NCBI GenBank assembly: GCA_002329155.1
Contig: DCXY01000047.1
Span: 54,509-118,508 of the forward strand
DNA: 64,000 bases
From: Stenotrophomonas sp. UBA2124
GTDB lineage: Bacteria; Pseudomonadota; Gammaproteobacteria; Xanthomonadales; Xanthomonadaceae
Reading direction: 5' to 3'
A model generated the notes under the pieces. That model saw nothing but the letters and a program-made list of their open reading frames with translations. It searched no databases and was not told where the DNA came from. Shown piece after piece: positions 8,842 through 18,138 of the stretch (within the stretch, counting starts at the first letter, position 1; the number at the start of each line of letters is the position of its first letter). The position numbers and the translations under genes were made by a program.

Positions 8842-8918
8842 GGAGCGGTAGTTCAGCTGGTTAGAATGCTGGCCTGTCACGCCGGAGGTCGCGGGTTCGA
8901 GTCCCGTCCGCTCCGCCA
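8842..8918 (+). tRNA. tRNA-Asp (GTC), copy 1
   Basis: A 77-nt cloverleaf with acceptor ggagcgg/ccgctcc, anticodon GTC in the loop ctgtcac, and encoded CCA. It is the first of three identical copies. Confidence 0.95.
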
Positions 8919-8926
8919 CTTCATGC

Positions 8927-8957
8927 AGGCCCCTGAGCGATCGGGGGCCTTGCTTTC
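8927..8957 (+). terminator. Terminator-like hairpin after tRNA-Asp copy 1
   Basis: A 7-bp perfect stem (8927-8933 with 8944-8950), extended by partial pairing, followed by the T-rich tail tgctttct. Confidence 0.55.
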
Positions 8958-8996
8958 TCAGGGCCCTGGTCGTGAGGGAGCAGAACGGTTCAATGC

Positions 8997-9073
8997 GGAG
9001 CGGTAGTTCAGCTGGTTAGAATGCTGGCCTGTCACGCCGGAGGTCGCGGGTTCGAGTCCCGTCCGCTCCGCCA
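8997..9073 (+). tRNA. tRNA-Asp (GTC), copy 2
   Basis: Identical to tRNA-Asp copy 1 over all 77 nt. The spacer sequences on either side differ, so only the tRNA itself is conserved between copies. Confidence 0.95.
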
Positions 9074-9134
9074 TTAACCAAGCCGCCTTTCGGGGCGCGC
9101 ACCACGGGAAACCGCGGTGGACGAGTCAAAACGT

Positions 9135-9211
9135 GGAGCGGTAGTTCAGCTGGTTAGAATGCTGGCCTGTCACGCCGGAGGTCGCGGGTTCGAGTCCCGT
9201 CCGCTCCGCCA
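9135..9211 (+). tRNA. tRNA-Asp (GTC), copy 3
   Basis: The third identical 77-nt copy, followed immediately by a strong terminator. Confidence 0.95.
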
Positions 9212-9219
9212 GTTGTCTC

Positions 9220-9251
9220 AAAAGCCCTCGGCCCTGGCCGGGGGCTTTTTC
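9220..9251 (+). terminator. Terminator of the hupB-tRNA run
   Basis: A GC-rich hairpin (outer stem 9223-9227 with 9242-9246, inner cggcc/ggccg) followed by TTTTTCTTT. Confidence 0.8.
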
Positions 9252-9340
9252 TTTGCGCGGCCGCATCCGGGCCCTGCGCTGGGAGTCAAGCGGGAAGCGG
9301 GTTACACTGCTCTGCTCGCCAATAGGCCCTGATTTTTCCC

Positions 9341-11308
9341 ATGCTGCAGAAACTTCGCGACAAGACCTCAGGCTGGATCGTTACAGTGATCGTGGGCCTG
9401 CTGATGATTCCGTTCCTGTTCGTGATCGACAACAGCTACCTCGGTGGCGTCGGCTCACAGAACGTGGCCAAGGTGTCGGCCCCTCCGGCCTGGTGGCGCT
9501 CGGCGCCGTCGTGGTGGCCGGTGTCGTTCCTGTGGAACCATCACGAGATCAGCGTCGAGGATTTCCGCACGCGCTTCGAGCAGGCGCGCATGCAGGCACG
9601 CGAGCAGCAGGGCGACAACTTCGACCCGCGCCAGTTCGAGACCACCGAAAACAAGCTGACCGTGCTGGACCAGCTGATTGACGAGCAGGTGGTGCGCCTG
9701 GCTGCCGAAGAGGCGCATATCGTCATCGGCGATGCCGCCGTGCGCGATTACATCAACAGCATTGAAGCGTTCAAGCGCGACGGCAAGTTCAACGCCGACC
9801 AGTACCGCATGGCGCTGTCGCAGAGCATGCCGCCGCGTACGCCGGCCATGTTCGAGCAGCTGGTGCGTACCAGCCTGCAGCAGTCCATCATTCCCAGTGC
9901 GCTGGCCGAGTCCGGCTTTGCCACCAAGGGCGAGAGCGAGCGCCTGCTCAAGCTGCTGGGCGAAACCCGTGATGTGGAATTTGCCGTGCTGCCGGCACCG
10001 GAAGCCGATACCGCCGCAGTCAGCGATGCGCAGATCAAGGAGTGGTACGACGGCCACCCCAGGGATTTCCGCCAGCCGGAAAGCGTGTCGCTGGAATACG
10101 TGGAACTCAACGCCGCCAGCATGGCACCTGCCTCGCCGGCTGATGAAGCCACGCTGCGCAAGCGTTACGACGATGAAAAGGCACGCTTTGTTTCCGCCGA
10201 CCAGCGCCTGGCTTCGCACATCCTGATCAGCGCCGGCAGCGATGCCGCCGCGCAGAAGGCTGCCGAAGAGAAGGCTGCCAAGCTGGCCGCCGAAGCCAGG
10301 CAGGGTGCCGATTTCGCTGCGCTGGCCAAGGCCAACTCCGACGACACCGGCTCCAAGGAGACCGGCGGCGACCTGGGTTGGGTGGAGCGTGGCGTGATGG
10401 TCAAGCCGTTCGAGGACGCACTGTTCGCGATGAAGGCAGGTGACGTGGTGGGCCCGGTGAAGTCCGAGTTCGGCTACCACGTGATCAAGCTGCGCGAGAT
10501 CAAGGGCGGCGAGGGGCGTCCGTTCGAGGAAGTGCGTGACCAGCTGGCTGCCGAGCAGCTGCAGGCCGACACCGAGCGCAGCTTCAACGAGCTCAGTGGC
10601 CGCCTGGTGGACCTGGTCTACAAGAACCCGACCGCGCTGGAGCCGGCAGCCAAGGAAGTGGGTGTGCCGGTGCAGACCATTGGCCCGTTCACCCACGCCA
10701 CGGCCAGCGGCATTGCCGCCAACCCGGCCGTGCTGAAGGCCGCGTTCTCCGATGCGCTGAAGGAAGACGGCACGGTGAGCGACCCGATCGAGCTGGCGCC
10801 GAACCACAACGTGATGATCCGCGTCACCGCGCATACACCGGAGCAGGCCATTCCGCTGGACAAGGCCCGCGAGCAGGTGATTGCCGCCATCCGCCACAAC
10901 CGTGCCGAGGAAGCATCGAAGAAGGCCGCCGACGCGCTGCTGGCCAAGCTGCAGGGTGGCCAGACCCTGGCCGCGCTGGCGCAGACGGACAAGCTGCAGC
11001 TGATACCGCTGCCGGGCCTGCCGCGCACCGCGCCGATGCCGACCGTTGCCGCCAACCGTGCGGTGTTCACCGTTGCACCGCCGGCCGGCGACAAGCCCAG
11101 CTACGGCAAGGTGAAGATGGACGATGGCAGCTATGCGGTGTTCGCGGTGACCAAGGTGACCCCGGGCAACCTGGCCGAAGTGCCGGAGCCGCAGCAGGCC
11201 ATGCTCAAGCAGCAGCTGAGCCAGATCGACGGCGCTGCCGCTGCCAAGGCCTATGTGGACGGCATGCGCAAGCACTACAAGGTGCAGGTGCAGGAATCGC
11301 AGCTGTGA
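9341..11308 (+). CDS. ppiD: PpiD-like periplasmic folding chaperone / peptidylprolyl isomerase
   Basis: A 655-residue inner-membrane-anchored periplasmic chaperone of the SurA/PpiD family that assists folding of newly exported outer-membrane proteins. It has a short cytosolic N-terminus, one membrane segment (about residues 12-32) and a SurA-N-like helical region. A parvulin (rotamase) domain lies at about 285-385, ending in GYHVIKLREI, followed by a long helical C-terminus. Position after hupB matches E. coli. It has its own terminator at 11,330-11,358. Relative to E. coli PpiD (623) it is slightly longer. Confidence 0.9.
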   Translation: MLQKLRDKTSGWIVTVIVGLLMIPFLFVIDNSYLGGVGSQNVAKVSAPPAWWRSAPSWWPVSFLWNHHEISVEDFRTRFEQARMQAREQQGDNFDPRQFETTENKLTVLDQLIDEQVVRLAAEEAHIVIGDAAVRDYINSIEAFKRDGKFNADQYRMALSQSMPPRTPAMFEQLVRTSLQQSIIPSALAESGFATKGESERLLKLLGETRDVEFAVLPAPEADTAAVSDAQIKEWYDGHPRDFRQPESVSLEYVELNAASMAPASPADEATLRKRYDDEKARFVSADQRLASHILISAGSDAAAQKAAEEKAAKLAAEARQGADFAALAKANSDDTGSKETGGDLGWVERGVMVKPFEDALFAMKAGDVVGPVKSEFGYHVIKLREIKGGEGRPFEEVRDQLAAEQLQADTERSFNELSGRLVDLVYKNPTALEPAAKEVGVPVQTIGPFTHATASGIAANPAVLKAAFSDALKEDGTVSDPIELAPNHNVMIRVTAHTPEQAIPLDKAREQVIAAIRHNRAEEASKKAADALLAKLQGGQTLAALAQTDKLQLIPLPGLPRTAPMPTVAANRAVFTVAPPAGDKPSYGKVKMDDGSYAVFAVTKVTPGNLAEVPEPQQAMLKQQLSQIDGAAAAKAYVDGMRKHYKVQVQESQL

Positions 11309-11329
11309 TCCAGCAACACCCGTGAACCA

Positions 11330-11358
11330 GAAAGCCCGGTCCCTGACCGGGCTTTCTA
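11330..11358 (+). terminator. Terminator after ppiD
   Basis: A stem agaaagcccggt/accgggctttct with a 5-nt loop and a T-rich tail, 20 bp past the ppiD stop. Confidence 0.8.
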
Positions 11359-11400
11359 TTTGTGCGCGTTCTGGGGCCATGCAGCGCAGGGTGGAAATGG

Positions 11401-11424
11401 AACAGGCGCCCTTGGGCGCCTGTT
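11401..11424. terminator. Perfect hairpin between convergent ppiD and kbl
   Basis: An 11-bp perfect stem (11,401-11,411 with 11,414-11,424) with a 2-nt loop between two converging genes, probably a backup bidirectional terminator. Confidence 0.6.
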
Positions 11425-11450
11425 CTTCTGTCCGCGACGGGTGAGCGTAC

Positions 11451-12665
11451 TCAGCCCTTGATCACACCCAGCTCCTTGCCGATGCGGGTGAAGGCATCGA
11501 TGGCGCGGTCCAGATGCTCGCGGGTATGCGCGGCGCTCATCTGGGTACGGATGCGGGCCTGGCCCTTGGGCACCACCGGGAAGAAGAAGCCCACCGCGTA
11601 GATGCCTTCTTCCATCAGCCGCTGCGCGAACTTCTGCGCCAGCGGTGCGTCGTACAGCATCACCGGGCTGATCGGGTGCACGCCCGGCTTCACGTCGAAG
11701 CCTGCGGCGGTCATCTTCTCGCGGAAGTAGGCGGTGTTCTCGGCCAGCTTCTCACGCAGGTCGCCGGCCTTGTCCAGCATGTCGAAGGCCTTGATGCCCG
11801 CCGCCACGACGTGCGGCGGCAGCGAGTTGGAGAACAGGTAAGGGCGTGAACGCTGGCGCAGCAGTTCGATGACCTCGCTGCTGGCGCAGGTGAAGCCGCC
11901 CAGCGCGCCGCCCATGGCCTTGCCCAGCGTGCCGGTGATGATGTCGATGCGGTCCAGCACGCCCTTCACCTCGGCAGAGCCACGACCCGTGGCGCCGAGG
12001 AAGCCGGTGGCATGGCATTCGTCGATATGCACCAGCGCGTTGTACTTCTTCGCCAGCGCGGTGATTTCATCCAGCGGCGCGATGAAGCCGTCCATCGAGA
12101 ACACGCCGTCGGTGGTGATCAGCTTGGTCCTGCAGCCGGCAGCATCGGCGGCCTGCAACTGTGCTTCCAGATCGGCCATGTCGCAGTTGGCATAGCGGAA
12201 GCGCTTGGCCTTGCACAGGCGCACGCCGTCGATGATGGAGGCGTGGTTGAGCGCATCGGAGATGATGGCGTCGTTCTCGCCCAGCAGCGGCTCGAACAGG
12301 CCGCCGTTGGCGTCGAAGCAGGCGGCGTAGAGGATGGTGTCACCCTTGCCGAAGAAATCGGCGATCTGCTTTTCCAACTGCTTGTGCAGGTCCTGGGTGC
12401 CGCAGATGAAGCGCACCGAAGCCATGCCGAAGCCGTGGCTGTCCAGCGCGTCCTTGGCGGCCTGGATCAGATCCGGGTGGTCGGCCAGGCCCAGGTAGTT
12501 GTTGGCGCAGAAGTTCAGCACGGTGCGGCCGTCGTCGAGCGTGATCTCGGCCGACTGCGGGCTGGTGATGATGCGTTCGGACTTGAACAGGCCCTGCGCA
12601 CGGATGGCGTCCAGTTCCTCGGCGTAGTGCCGGGTGAGCGGGGAGGTATTCGCGTTGGCGGTCAT
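11451..12665 (-). CDS. kbl: Glycine C-acetyltransferase (2-amino-3-ketobutyrate CoA ligase)
   Basis: A 404-residue PLP enzyme of the alpha-oxoamine synthase family that converts 2-amino-3-ketobutyrate and CoA to glycine and acetyl-CoA in threonine degradation. The PLP lysine is Lys249 in TGTLGKAMGG, with the cofactor-binding HIDECHATG motif upstream. Length matches E. coli Kbl (398). Kbl normally works with threonine dehydrogenase (tdh), but no tdh is adjacent here, so the partner must be elsewhere or absent. It is divergent from the sulfate operon, with 162 bp between the starts. Confidence 0.95.
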   Translation of the reverse strand: MTANANTSPLTRHYAEELDAIRAQGLFKSERIITSPQSAEITLDDGRTVLNFCANNYLGLADHPDLIQAAKDALDSHGFGMASVRFICGTQDLHKQLEKQIADFFGKGDTILYAACFDANGGLFEPLLGENDAIISDALNHASIIDGVRLCKAKRFRYANCDMADLEAQLQAADAAGCRTKLITTDGVFSMDGFIAPLDEITALAKKYNALVHIDECHATGFLGATGRGSAEVKGVLDRIDIITGTLGKAMGGALGGFTCASSEVIELLRQRSRPYLFSNSLPPHVVAAGIKAFDMLDKAGDLREKLAENTAYFREKMTAAGFDVKPGVHPISPVMLYDAPLAQKFAQRLMEEGIYAVGFFFPVVPKGQARIRTQMSAAHTREHLDRAIDAFTRIGKELGVIKG

Positions 12666-12827
12666 GGCAGGGTCTTGCGGCGGAAAGGAATACTGATTTT
12701 AGCGGGCCGGCGCCCGCGCCGCAGGCTTCATGCGCGATGGCTATATGAGCTGTGGCGGAAGTCATTTCCGTGGCCGGTGTGTGCGCCCGCAGCATCGGCA
12801 GCCTGTCCCGTTGCCGCCGCCACCGCC

Positions 12828-13838
12828 ATGCGCCGATCCCATGCCCTGTTCACGTTGCTGTTCGCCCTGCTGGTGCTGGCCGGTGCTGCGGAGGCCGCGC
12901 CGCGGCAGCTGCTCAATGTTTCCTACGACCCCACCCGCGAGCTGTACCGCGATTACAATGCCGCCTTCGCGCGCCACTGGAAGCAGACCAAGGGCGAAGA
13001 CGTGAGCATCGAAACCTCGCATGGTGGCTCCGGCAAGCAGGCCAGAGCGGTGATCGACGGCATCGAGGCGGACGTGGTGACGCTGGCACTGGCCTACGAC
13101 GTGGATGCCATCGCCGACAAGGCCAAACTGCTTCCCGAGGACTGGGAATCGCGCCTGCCGGACAACAGTGCGCCGTACACCTCGACCATTGTCTTTCTGG
13201 TGCGCAAGGGCAACCCGAAGGGCATCCGCGACTGGCCGGACCTGCTGCGCAGTGGCGTGTCGGTGGTGACGCCCAACCCGAAAACTTCCGGCGGCGCGCG
13301 CTGGAACTACCTCGCCGCGTGGGCCTATGCCGACCACATCTTCAAGGGCGATCGCGCCAAGGTGCTGAACTACATGCGTGCGCTGTTCCGCAACGTGCCG
13401 GTACTCGATACCGGTGCGCGTGGCGCGACCACCACCTTCGTGCAGCGTGGCATCGGTGATGTGCTGCTGGCATGGGAGAACGAAGCCTTCCTGGCGCGCG
13501 AGGAACTGGGCCGCGACAGCTTCGAGATCGTGGTGCCGAAGCTGTCGATACTGGCCGAGCCGTCGGTGGCGCTGGTGGACCGCAACGTGGACCGGCACGG
13601 TACGCGCGAAGTGGCGCAGGCCTACCTGCAGTATCTGTATTCGCCCGAAGGGCAGCGCATCGCCGCACGCCACTACTACCGCCCACGCCATGCCGAGTAT
13701 GCGGACCGCAAGGATGTGGCGCGCTTTCCGCAGCTGCAGCTGGTGACCATCCGCAGCGCGTTCGGCTCATGGGAGAAAGCGCAGGCCGAGCACTTCGCCG
13801 ATGGTGGTGTGTTCGACCAGATACAGGCGGGCAGGTAA
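12828..13838 (+). CDS. cysP: Sulfate/thiosulfate-binding periplasmic protein
   Basis: A 336-residue solute-binding protein that captures sulfate (or thiosulfate) in the periplasm and delivers it to CysTW. An N-terminal signal peptide is clear (MRRSHALFTLLF, cleavage near AEAA). The mature start LLNVSYDPTRELY is typical of the Sbp/CysP family. The upstream open frame is rejected because it overlaps kbl antisense; the ATG at 12,828 gives the signal peptide. First gene of a tight operon, with cysT starting 4 bp after its stop. Sbp versus CysP cannot be separated by eye. Confidence 0.92.
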   Translation: MRRSHALFTLLFALLVLAGAAEAAPRQLLNVSYDPTRELYRDYNAAFARHWKQTKGEDVSIETSHGGSGKQARAVIDGIEADVVTLALAYDVDAIADKAKLLPEDWESRLPDNSAPYTSTIVFLVRKGNPKGIRDWPDLLRSGVSVVTPNPKTSGGARWNYLAAWAYADHIFKGDRAKVLNYMRALFRNVPVLDTGARGATTTFVQRGIGDVLLAWENEAFLAREELGRDSFEIVVPKLSILAEPSVALVDRNVDRHGTREVAQAYLQYLYSPEGQRIAARHYYRPRHAEYADRKDVARFPQLQLVTIRSAFGSWEKAQAEHFADGGVFDQIQAGR

Positions 13839-13841
13839 GCC

Positions 13842-14699
13842 GTGAACGCAGCTGTTGAAGCCGTGCCGCCGCGCCCGCGACGCCAGCGCCGGGTACTGCC
13901 CGGCTTCGGCCTTGGCATGGGCATCACCCTGTTCTGGCTGGGGCTGGTCGTCCTGATTCCGCTGACAGGCATCTTCCTGAAAGCGGCGGGGCTGGGTGTG
14001 GCCGGCATATGGCAGGTGTGGAGCGAGCCGCGCGTGCTTGCCGCGCTGCGCCTGAGCTTTGGTACTGCGTTTGCGGCGGCGGCGTTCAACACCGTGATGG
14101 GAACATGGGTGGCGTGGGTGTTCGTGCGCTATCGCTTCCCGGGCAGGCGGTTGTTCGACGCGATGATCGACCTGCCGTTCGCCCTGCCCACGGCCGTGGC
14201 CGGCATCGCGCTCACCGCGCTGTACGGCGGGCAGGGGTGGGTGGGGCGCTGGCTGGAGCCGCTGGGCCTGAAGGTCGCGTACACGCCGCTGGGCATCGTG
14301 GTGGCGCTTGTGTTCGTGGGCCTGCCGTTCGTGGTGCGCATCGTGCAGCCGGTGCTGGCCGAGGCCGAGCGCGAACTGGAGGAAGCCGCAGCCACGCTGG
14401 GCGCCAGCCGTGTGCAGGTGGTGTGGCGCGTGGTGGTGCCCAGCCTGTGGCCGGCGATGCTCACCGGCTTCGCGCTGGCCTTCGCGCGCAGCGTGGGTGA
14501 GTACGGCTCGGTGATCTTCATTGCCGGCAACCTGCCCAGGGTCACCGAGATCGCGCCGCTGCTGATCACCATCCGCCTGGAAGAGTTCGATTACGCAGGT
14601 GCCACCGCCATTGCTGCCGCGATGTTGCTGCTGTCCTTCATCGTGCTGCTGCTGGTCAATACGCTGCAGGCACGCCTGCAGCAGCGGGGCATGCGATGA
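13842..14699 (+). CDS. cysT: Sulfate ABC transporter permease CysT
   Basis: A 285-residue inner-membrane permease, half of the sulfate channel. About six hydrophobic segments follow a basic N-terminal tail. The EAA-type coupling loop is visible as EEAAATLGASRVQ near residues 180-192. It uses a GTG start at 13,842, directly after the cysP stop. The last 4 bp overlap the cysW start (ATGA), indicating translational coupling. Confidence 0.93.
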   Translation: MNAAVEAVPPRPRRQRRVLPGFGLGMGITLFWLGLVVLIPLTGIFLKAAGLGVAGIWQVWSEPRVLAALRLSFGTAFAAAAFNTVMGTWVAWVFVRYRFPGRRLFDAMIDLPFALPTAVAGIALTALYGGQGWVGRWLEPLGLKVAYTPLGIVVALVFVGLPFVVRIVQPVLAEAERELEEAAATLGASRVQVVWRVVVPSLWPAMLTGFALAFARSVGEYGSVIFIAGNLPRVTEIAPLLITIRLEEFDYAGATAIAAAMLLLSFIVLLLVNTLQARLQQRGMR

Positions 14700-15637
14700 G
14701 CGGCCAGGCACTGGAGCTGCCGGTGGTGGCTGCGCCGAGCAGCGCATCGCATCCGTCGCAGGCTGTCACCAGTGAGCCGCGCTGGGTGCGGTGGCTGTTG
14801 ATTGCCGGCGCGCTGGGCTTTCTGCTGTCCTTCCTGCTGCTGCCGTTGCTGCTTGTTTTCAGCGAGGCCTTGCGCGGTGGCGTGCAGGCCCTGGTGCACG
14901 CCATCAGCGAGCCGGATGCGCTGTCGGCACTGCGGCTGACCCTTACGGTCACGGCCATCGTGTTGCCGCTGAATCTTGTCTTCGGCGTGGCGGCGGCATG
15001 GGTGGTGAGCCGGCATGAATTTCCGGGCAAGCGTTGGCTGGTGAGCTTGATCGACCTGCCGTTCTCGGTGTCGCCGGTGGTGGCCGGCCTGGCCTTCATT
15101 CTGCTGTTCGGGCGTGATGGCTGGCTGTGGCCGTTGATCGAGCACGGTGTGCGCCTGCACCTGCCGGTGCTGGGCGAAACCCTGCTGCGGCTGCCACGCA
15201 TCGTGTTCGCCTTGCCGGGCATCGTGCTGGCCACGGTGTTCGTCACCTTCCCCTTCATCGCGCGTGAATTGATGCCGCTGATGCAGCAGCAGGGCAGCGA
15301 CGAGGAACTGGCCGCGCTGACCCTGGGTGCAACACCGTGGCAGATGTTCTGGAAGGTGACCCTGCCCAACATCCGCTGGGGCCTGCTGTATGGCGTGCTG
15401 CTGTGCAGTGCGCGTGCGATGGGTGAGTTCGGTGCGGTGTCGGTGGTGTCGGGGCATATCCGCGGGCGCACCAATACGCTGCCGCTACATGTGGAAATCC
15501 TCTACAACGAATATGCCTACAGCGCGGCGTTTGCCTGCGCGGCGCTGCTTGCCGGCAGCGCGCTGCTGACGCTGGTGGTGAAGACTTTTCTTGAGTGGCG
15601 GCATGGTCAGTCACTGGCCGCCGCGCACCGTCATTGA
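14696..15637 (+). CDS. cysW: Sulfate ABC transporter permease CysW
   Basis: A 313-residue inner-membrane permease and partner of CysT. It has about six membrane segments and an EAA loop (ELAALTLGATPWQMF near residues 203-217) that contacts CysA. The N-terminus is some 20 residues longer than the E. coli protein. The ATG overlaps the cysT stop by 4 bp. cysA follows after 15 bp. Confidence 0.93.
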   Translation: MSGQALELPVVAAPSSASHPSQAVTSEPRWVRWLLIAGALGFLLSFLLLPLLLVFSEALRGGVQALVHAISEPDALSALRLTLTVTAIVLPLNLVFGVAAAWVVSRHEFPGKRWLVSLIDLPFSVSPVVAGLAFILLFGRDGWLWPLIEHGVRLHLPVLGETLLRLPRIVFALPGIVLATVFVTFPFIARELMPLMQQQGSDEELAALTLGATPWQMFWKVTLPNIRWGLLYGVLLCSARAMGEFGAVSVVSGHIRGRTNTLPLHVEILYNEYAYSAAFACAALLAGSALLTLVVKTFLEWRHGQSLAAAHRH

Positions 15638-15652
15638 TACCGGGGCACAGCG

Positions 15653-16711
15653 ATGAACATCCGCATTCAACAACTGGACAAACGCTTTGGCGGTTTCGCC
15701 GCGCTCGACGGGGTGAGCCTGGATATACGCAGTGGCGAGCTGCTGGCCCTGCTGGGGCCGTCCGGCTCGGGCAAGACCACGCTGCTGCGCGCCATCGCCG
15801 GGCTGGAGCAGCCTGACCGGGGAAGCATTCTTTTCGATGGCGAGGACGCCACCAATCTGAGCGTGCAGGCGCGGCGTGCGGGCTTCGTGTTCCAGCACTA
15901 CGCCCTGTTCCGGCACCTGGACGTGCGCGGCAATATCGCTTTCGGGCTGGAGGTGCGGCGTGGCGGCGAGCGTTGGCCGAAGGCGCGCATCCAGGCGCGG
16001 GTGGACGAGCTGCTGTCACTGGTGCAGCTGGACGGGCTGGGTGCGCGCTACCCGGCGCAGCTTTCCGGTGGCCAGCGGCAGCGCGTGGCACTGGCGCGGG
16101 CGTTGGCCATCGAGCCGCGCGTGCTGCTGCTGGACGAGCCCTTTGGTGCGCTGGATGCACAGGTGCGCCGTGACCTGCGGCGCTGGCTGCGCGAGCTGCA
16201 CGATCGCACCGGGCTGACCACGGTGTTCGTCACCCACGACCAGGAAGAAGCATTGGAGCTGGCCGACCGCGTGGCCATCCTCAACCGTGGTCGCATCGAA
16301 CAGCTGGGTACGCCGGGCGAGGTATACGACGCGCCGGCATCGCCCTTCGTCTACGGTTTCGTGGGCGAGGCCAACCGGCTGCCGGCCAGGCTGCATGACG
16401 GGGCGCTGGAAGTGGCCGGCGCGCGCTGGCCGCAGCCAGCCTCCGCGCTGCCGGCGGGCACTGCCCTGGAAGTGTTCGTCCGCCCGGAGGACATGCGGGT
16501 GGGGCAGGGCGGTGACTGGCTGGCCACGGTGGATGCGGTGCAGCGCAGCGGGCCGCGCCAGCGCCTGCGCGCGCACCTGCCGGGCCATGCAGCGGCGCCG
16601 GCCATCGAGCTGGAGGTGGAGTTGCCGGCGGGCTCGCCGGCGTTTGTGCCGGGCCAGCAGATCCGCCTGGGGGCAGGGCGCTACGGGGTGTTTCCGGTCA
16701 CTGGCGGCTGA
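15653..16711 (+). CDS. cysA: Sulfate ABC transporter ATP-binding protein CysA
   Basis: A 352-residue ATPase driving sulfate import. Walker A GPSGSGKT is at residues 35-42. The signature LSGGQRQR and Walker B LLLDEPFGALD are at about 135-160, and a C-terminal TOBE-like regulatory domain follows residue 240. Last gene of the four-gene cysP-T-W-A operon, which is complete. Regulation by CysB would be expected from known systems but no binding site was identified by eye. Confidence 0.95.
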   Translation: MNIRIQQLDKRFGGFAALDGVSLDIRSGELLALLGPSGSGKTTLLRAIAGLEQPDRGSILFDGEDATNLSVQARRAGFVFQHYALFRHLDVRGNIAFGLEVRRGGERWPKARIQARVDELLSLVQLDGLGARYPAQLSGGQRQRVALARALAIEPRVLLLDEPFGALDAQVRRDLRRWLRELHDRTGLTTVFVTHDQEEALELADRVAILNRGRIEQLGTPGEVYDAPASPFVYGFVGEANRLPARLHDGALEVAGARWPQPASALPAGTALEVFVRPEDMRVGQGGDWLATVDAVQRSGPRQRLRAHLPGHAAAPAIELEVELPAGSPAFVPGQQIRLGAGRYGVFPVTGG

Positions 16712-16823
16712 ATGAGCGATACATAGTTGATGACGCTGCTGCTGCAGTGCAATACCATTGCAGTTAAGAAATCGTAAATCGGCGCTGTTCCGGCGCCGGC
16801 ATCCCATCCATGGAGAGCTCCGC

Positions 16824-17576
16824 ATGATGCACCGCAAGCGCCTTGTTGCCCTGGCCTGTGCCGCCCTGTTGTCGGCCCCGTTCGTCGCCAGCGCGCAGGA
16901 CACCGAGGAATCCACCTCGCCGTTCAGCGCCACCTTCGCCGTGACCACCGACTACGTGTTCCGTGGCGTGTCGCAGACCGACAACAACCCGGCCTTCCAG
17001 GCCAGCGCCACCTACACCGCACCGTTCGGCCTGTATGTGGGCGTGTGGGGCTCCAACGTCGATTTCGGCAAGGGCGGCCCGAACTTTGAAGTTGATTACA
17101 ACATCGGCTGGAACAAGGACCTGTCCGACAGCTGGAACCTGGACCTGGGTGTGAACCGCTACACCTACACCAATGCCTCCAGCGATTACGGCGACATCGA
17201 CTACAACGAATACCTGGCCAAGGTCACCTGGACCGGCCCGGTGGTCGTGAGCGGCCTGCTGGGCTACGCCAACGACTACAACAACGCCGATGCCAAGCAG
17301 ACCTACACCGGTCTGGAAGCCAGCTATGCGTTCGGCGACAGCGGTTACTCGCTCGGCGCGTCGGCCGGCTACACCACCATCAAGGCCAACGCCAACGAGT
17401 GGCCGCGTCGTGAGGATTACTACGACGGTTCGGTGTCGGTGTCCAAGGCCTTCGGCCCGGCCACTGCCACCCTGGGTTACTACGACACCTTCGGTTCGGA
17501 TGCGCCGTCGCTGCGCCGCGACTCGGACACCTACAAGCCGGGCGTGGTGTTCACCATCGCCGTGGAAGTGCCGTGA
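16824..17576 (+). CDS. TorF-family putative porin
   Basis: A 250-residue exported protein with a signal peptide (cleavage near ASAQ, about residue 23). The mature part has alternating aromatic/polar beta-strand pattern throughout, typical of an outer-membrane barrel. Motifs such as TTDYVFRGVSQT and the glycine-rich strands match proteins annotated as the TorF / conserved Gcw_chp family. Start chosen at ATG 16,824 behind GGAGAG (16,812-16,817); a second ATG directly follows. Substrate unknown. It follows cysA by 112 bp and ends at a strong terminator. Confidence 0.82.
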   Translation: MMHRKRLVALACAALLSAPFVASAQDTEESTSPFSATFAVTTDYVFRGVSQTDNNPAFQASATYTAPFGLYVGVWGSNVDFGKGGPNFEVDYNIGWNKDLSDSWNLDLGVNRYTYTNASSDYGDIDYNEYLAKVTWTGPVVVSGLLGYANDYNNADAKQTYTGLEASYAFGDSGYSLGASAGYTTIKANANEWPRREDYYDGSVSVSKAFGPATATLGYYDTFGSDAPSLRRDSDTYKPGVVFTIAVEVP

Positions 17577-17601
17577 TCCCGCGCTGAGCCATCAGCCAAT
17601 G

Positions 17602-17628
17602 AAAAAGGCGCCGCAAGGCGCCTTTTTT
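17602..17628 (+). terminator. Bidirectional terminator between TorF-family gene and DUF2127 gene
   Basis: A 10-bp perfect stem aaaaggcgcc/ggcgcctttt (17,603-17,612 with 17,617-17,626) with A and T runs on both sides. It lies between convergent genes. Confidence 0.85.
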
Positions 17629-17651
17629 GTGGACCGCGCGCCAGCCTGCGC

Positions 17652-18134
17652 TCAGCCGACTTTGGCTTTGTGGCGCTTGCCGATATCGCGCGCCAGCACC
17701 CACACCACCAGCACGTTCACCGCCAGCAGCAGCCAGGAGGCCCAGCCGGGGTGCTTGATGATGGCGTAGACATCCAGCGGCAGGTAGATGGCCGCGGAAA
17801 TGCAGCCCAGCCAGGATGCCCAGGCCTTGGCGCGCCACAGGCCCCAGGCTTCAAGCGCGCGCAGCAGGCCGTAGCCGACCAGCGCGGCGGCGGCGATATG
17901 CACGGTGTCGGGGGTGATCAGGCCCAGCATCGAGGAGAACGAACCGTGTTCCGGGTCGCCGCCGATGCGGTGGATCAGGGTATTGATGATGTTGCGCAGC
18001 GGCTGCGGCCCGGAGATTTCCAGGCCGGCAGCAGCGAGAAAGGCCAGTACGGCCTTTCCCGCCTCCAGCAGCGCGATGGCTGCCAGGCCCGGATGCGCGT
18101 GCGGATCCGGGTTGTAGGGCGTGTTGCCGGACAC
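17652..18134 (-). CDS. DUF2127 family membrane protein
   Basis: A 160-residue protein with four predicted membrane helices, resembling the DUF2127 family of predicted inner-membrane proteins. Recognisable parts are the N-terminal GLAAIALLEAGKAVLAF helix and the conserved central ALEAWGLWRAKAWASWLG stretch. It starts 4 bp after the typA stop on the same strand, so it is probably co-transcribed with typA. No function is known. Confidence 0.75.
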   Translation of the reverse strand: MSGNTPYNPDPHAHPGLAAIALLEAGKAVLAFLAAAGLEISGPQPLRNIINTLIHRIGGDPEHGSFSSMLGLITPDTVHIAAAALVGYGLLRALEAWGLWRAKAWASWLGCISAAIYLPLDVYAIIKHPGWASWLLLAVNVLVVWVLARDIGKRHKAKVG

Positions 18135-18138
18135 GGAA

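Noticed and set aside
12012..12827. Long upstream extension of cysP
   Set aside because: It is antisense to kbl and lacks homology; the ATG at 12,828 starts a clean signal peptide.
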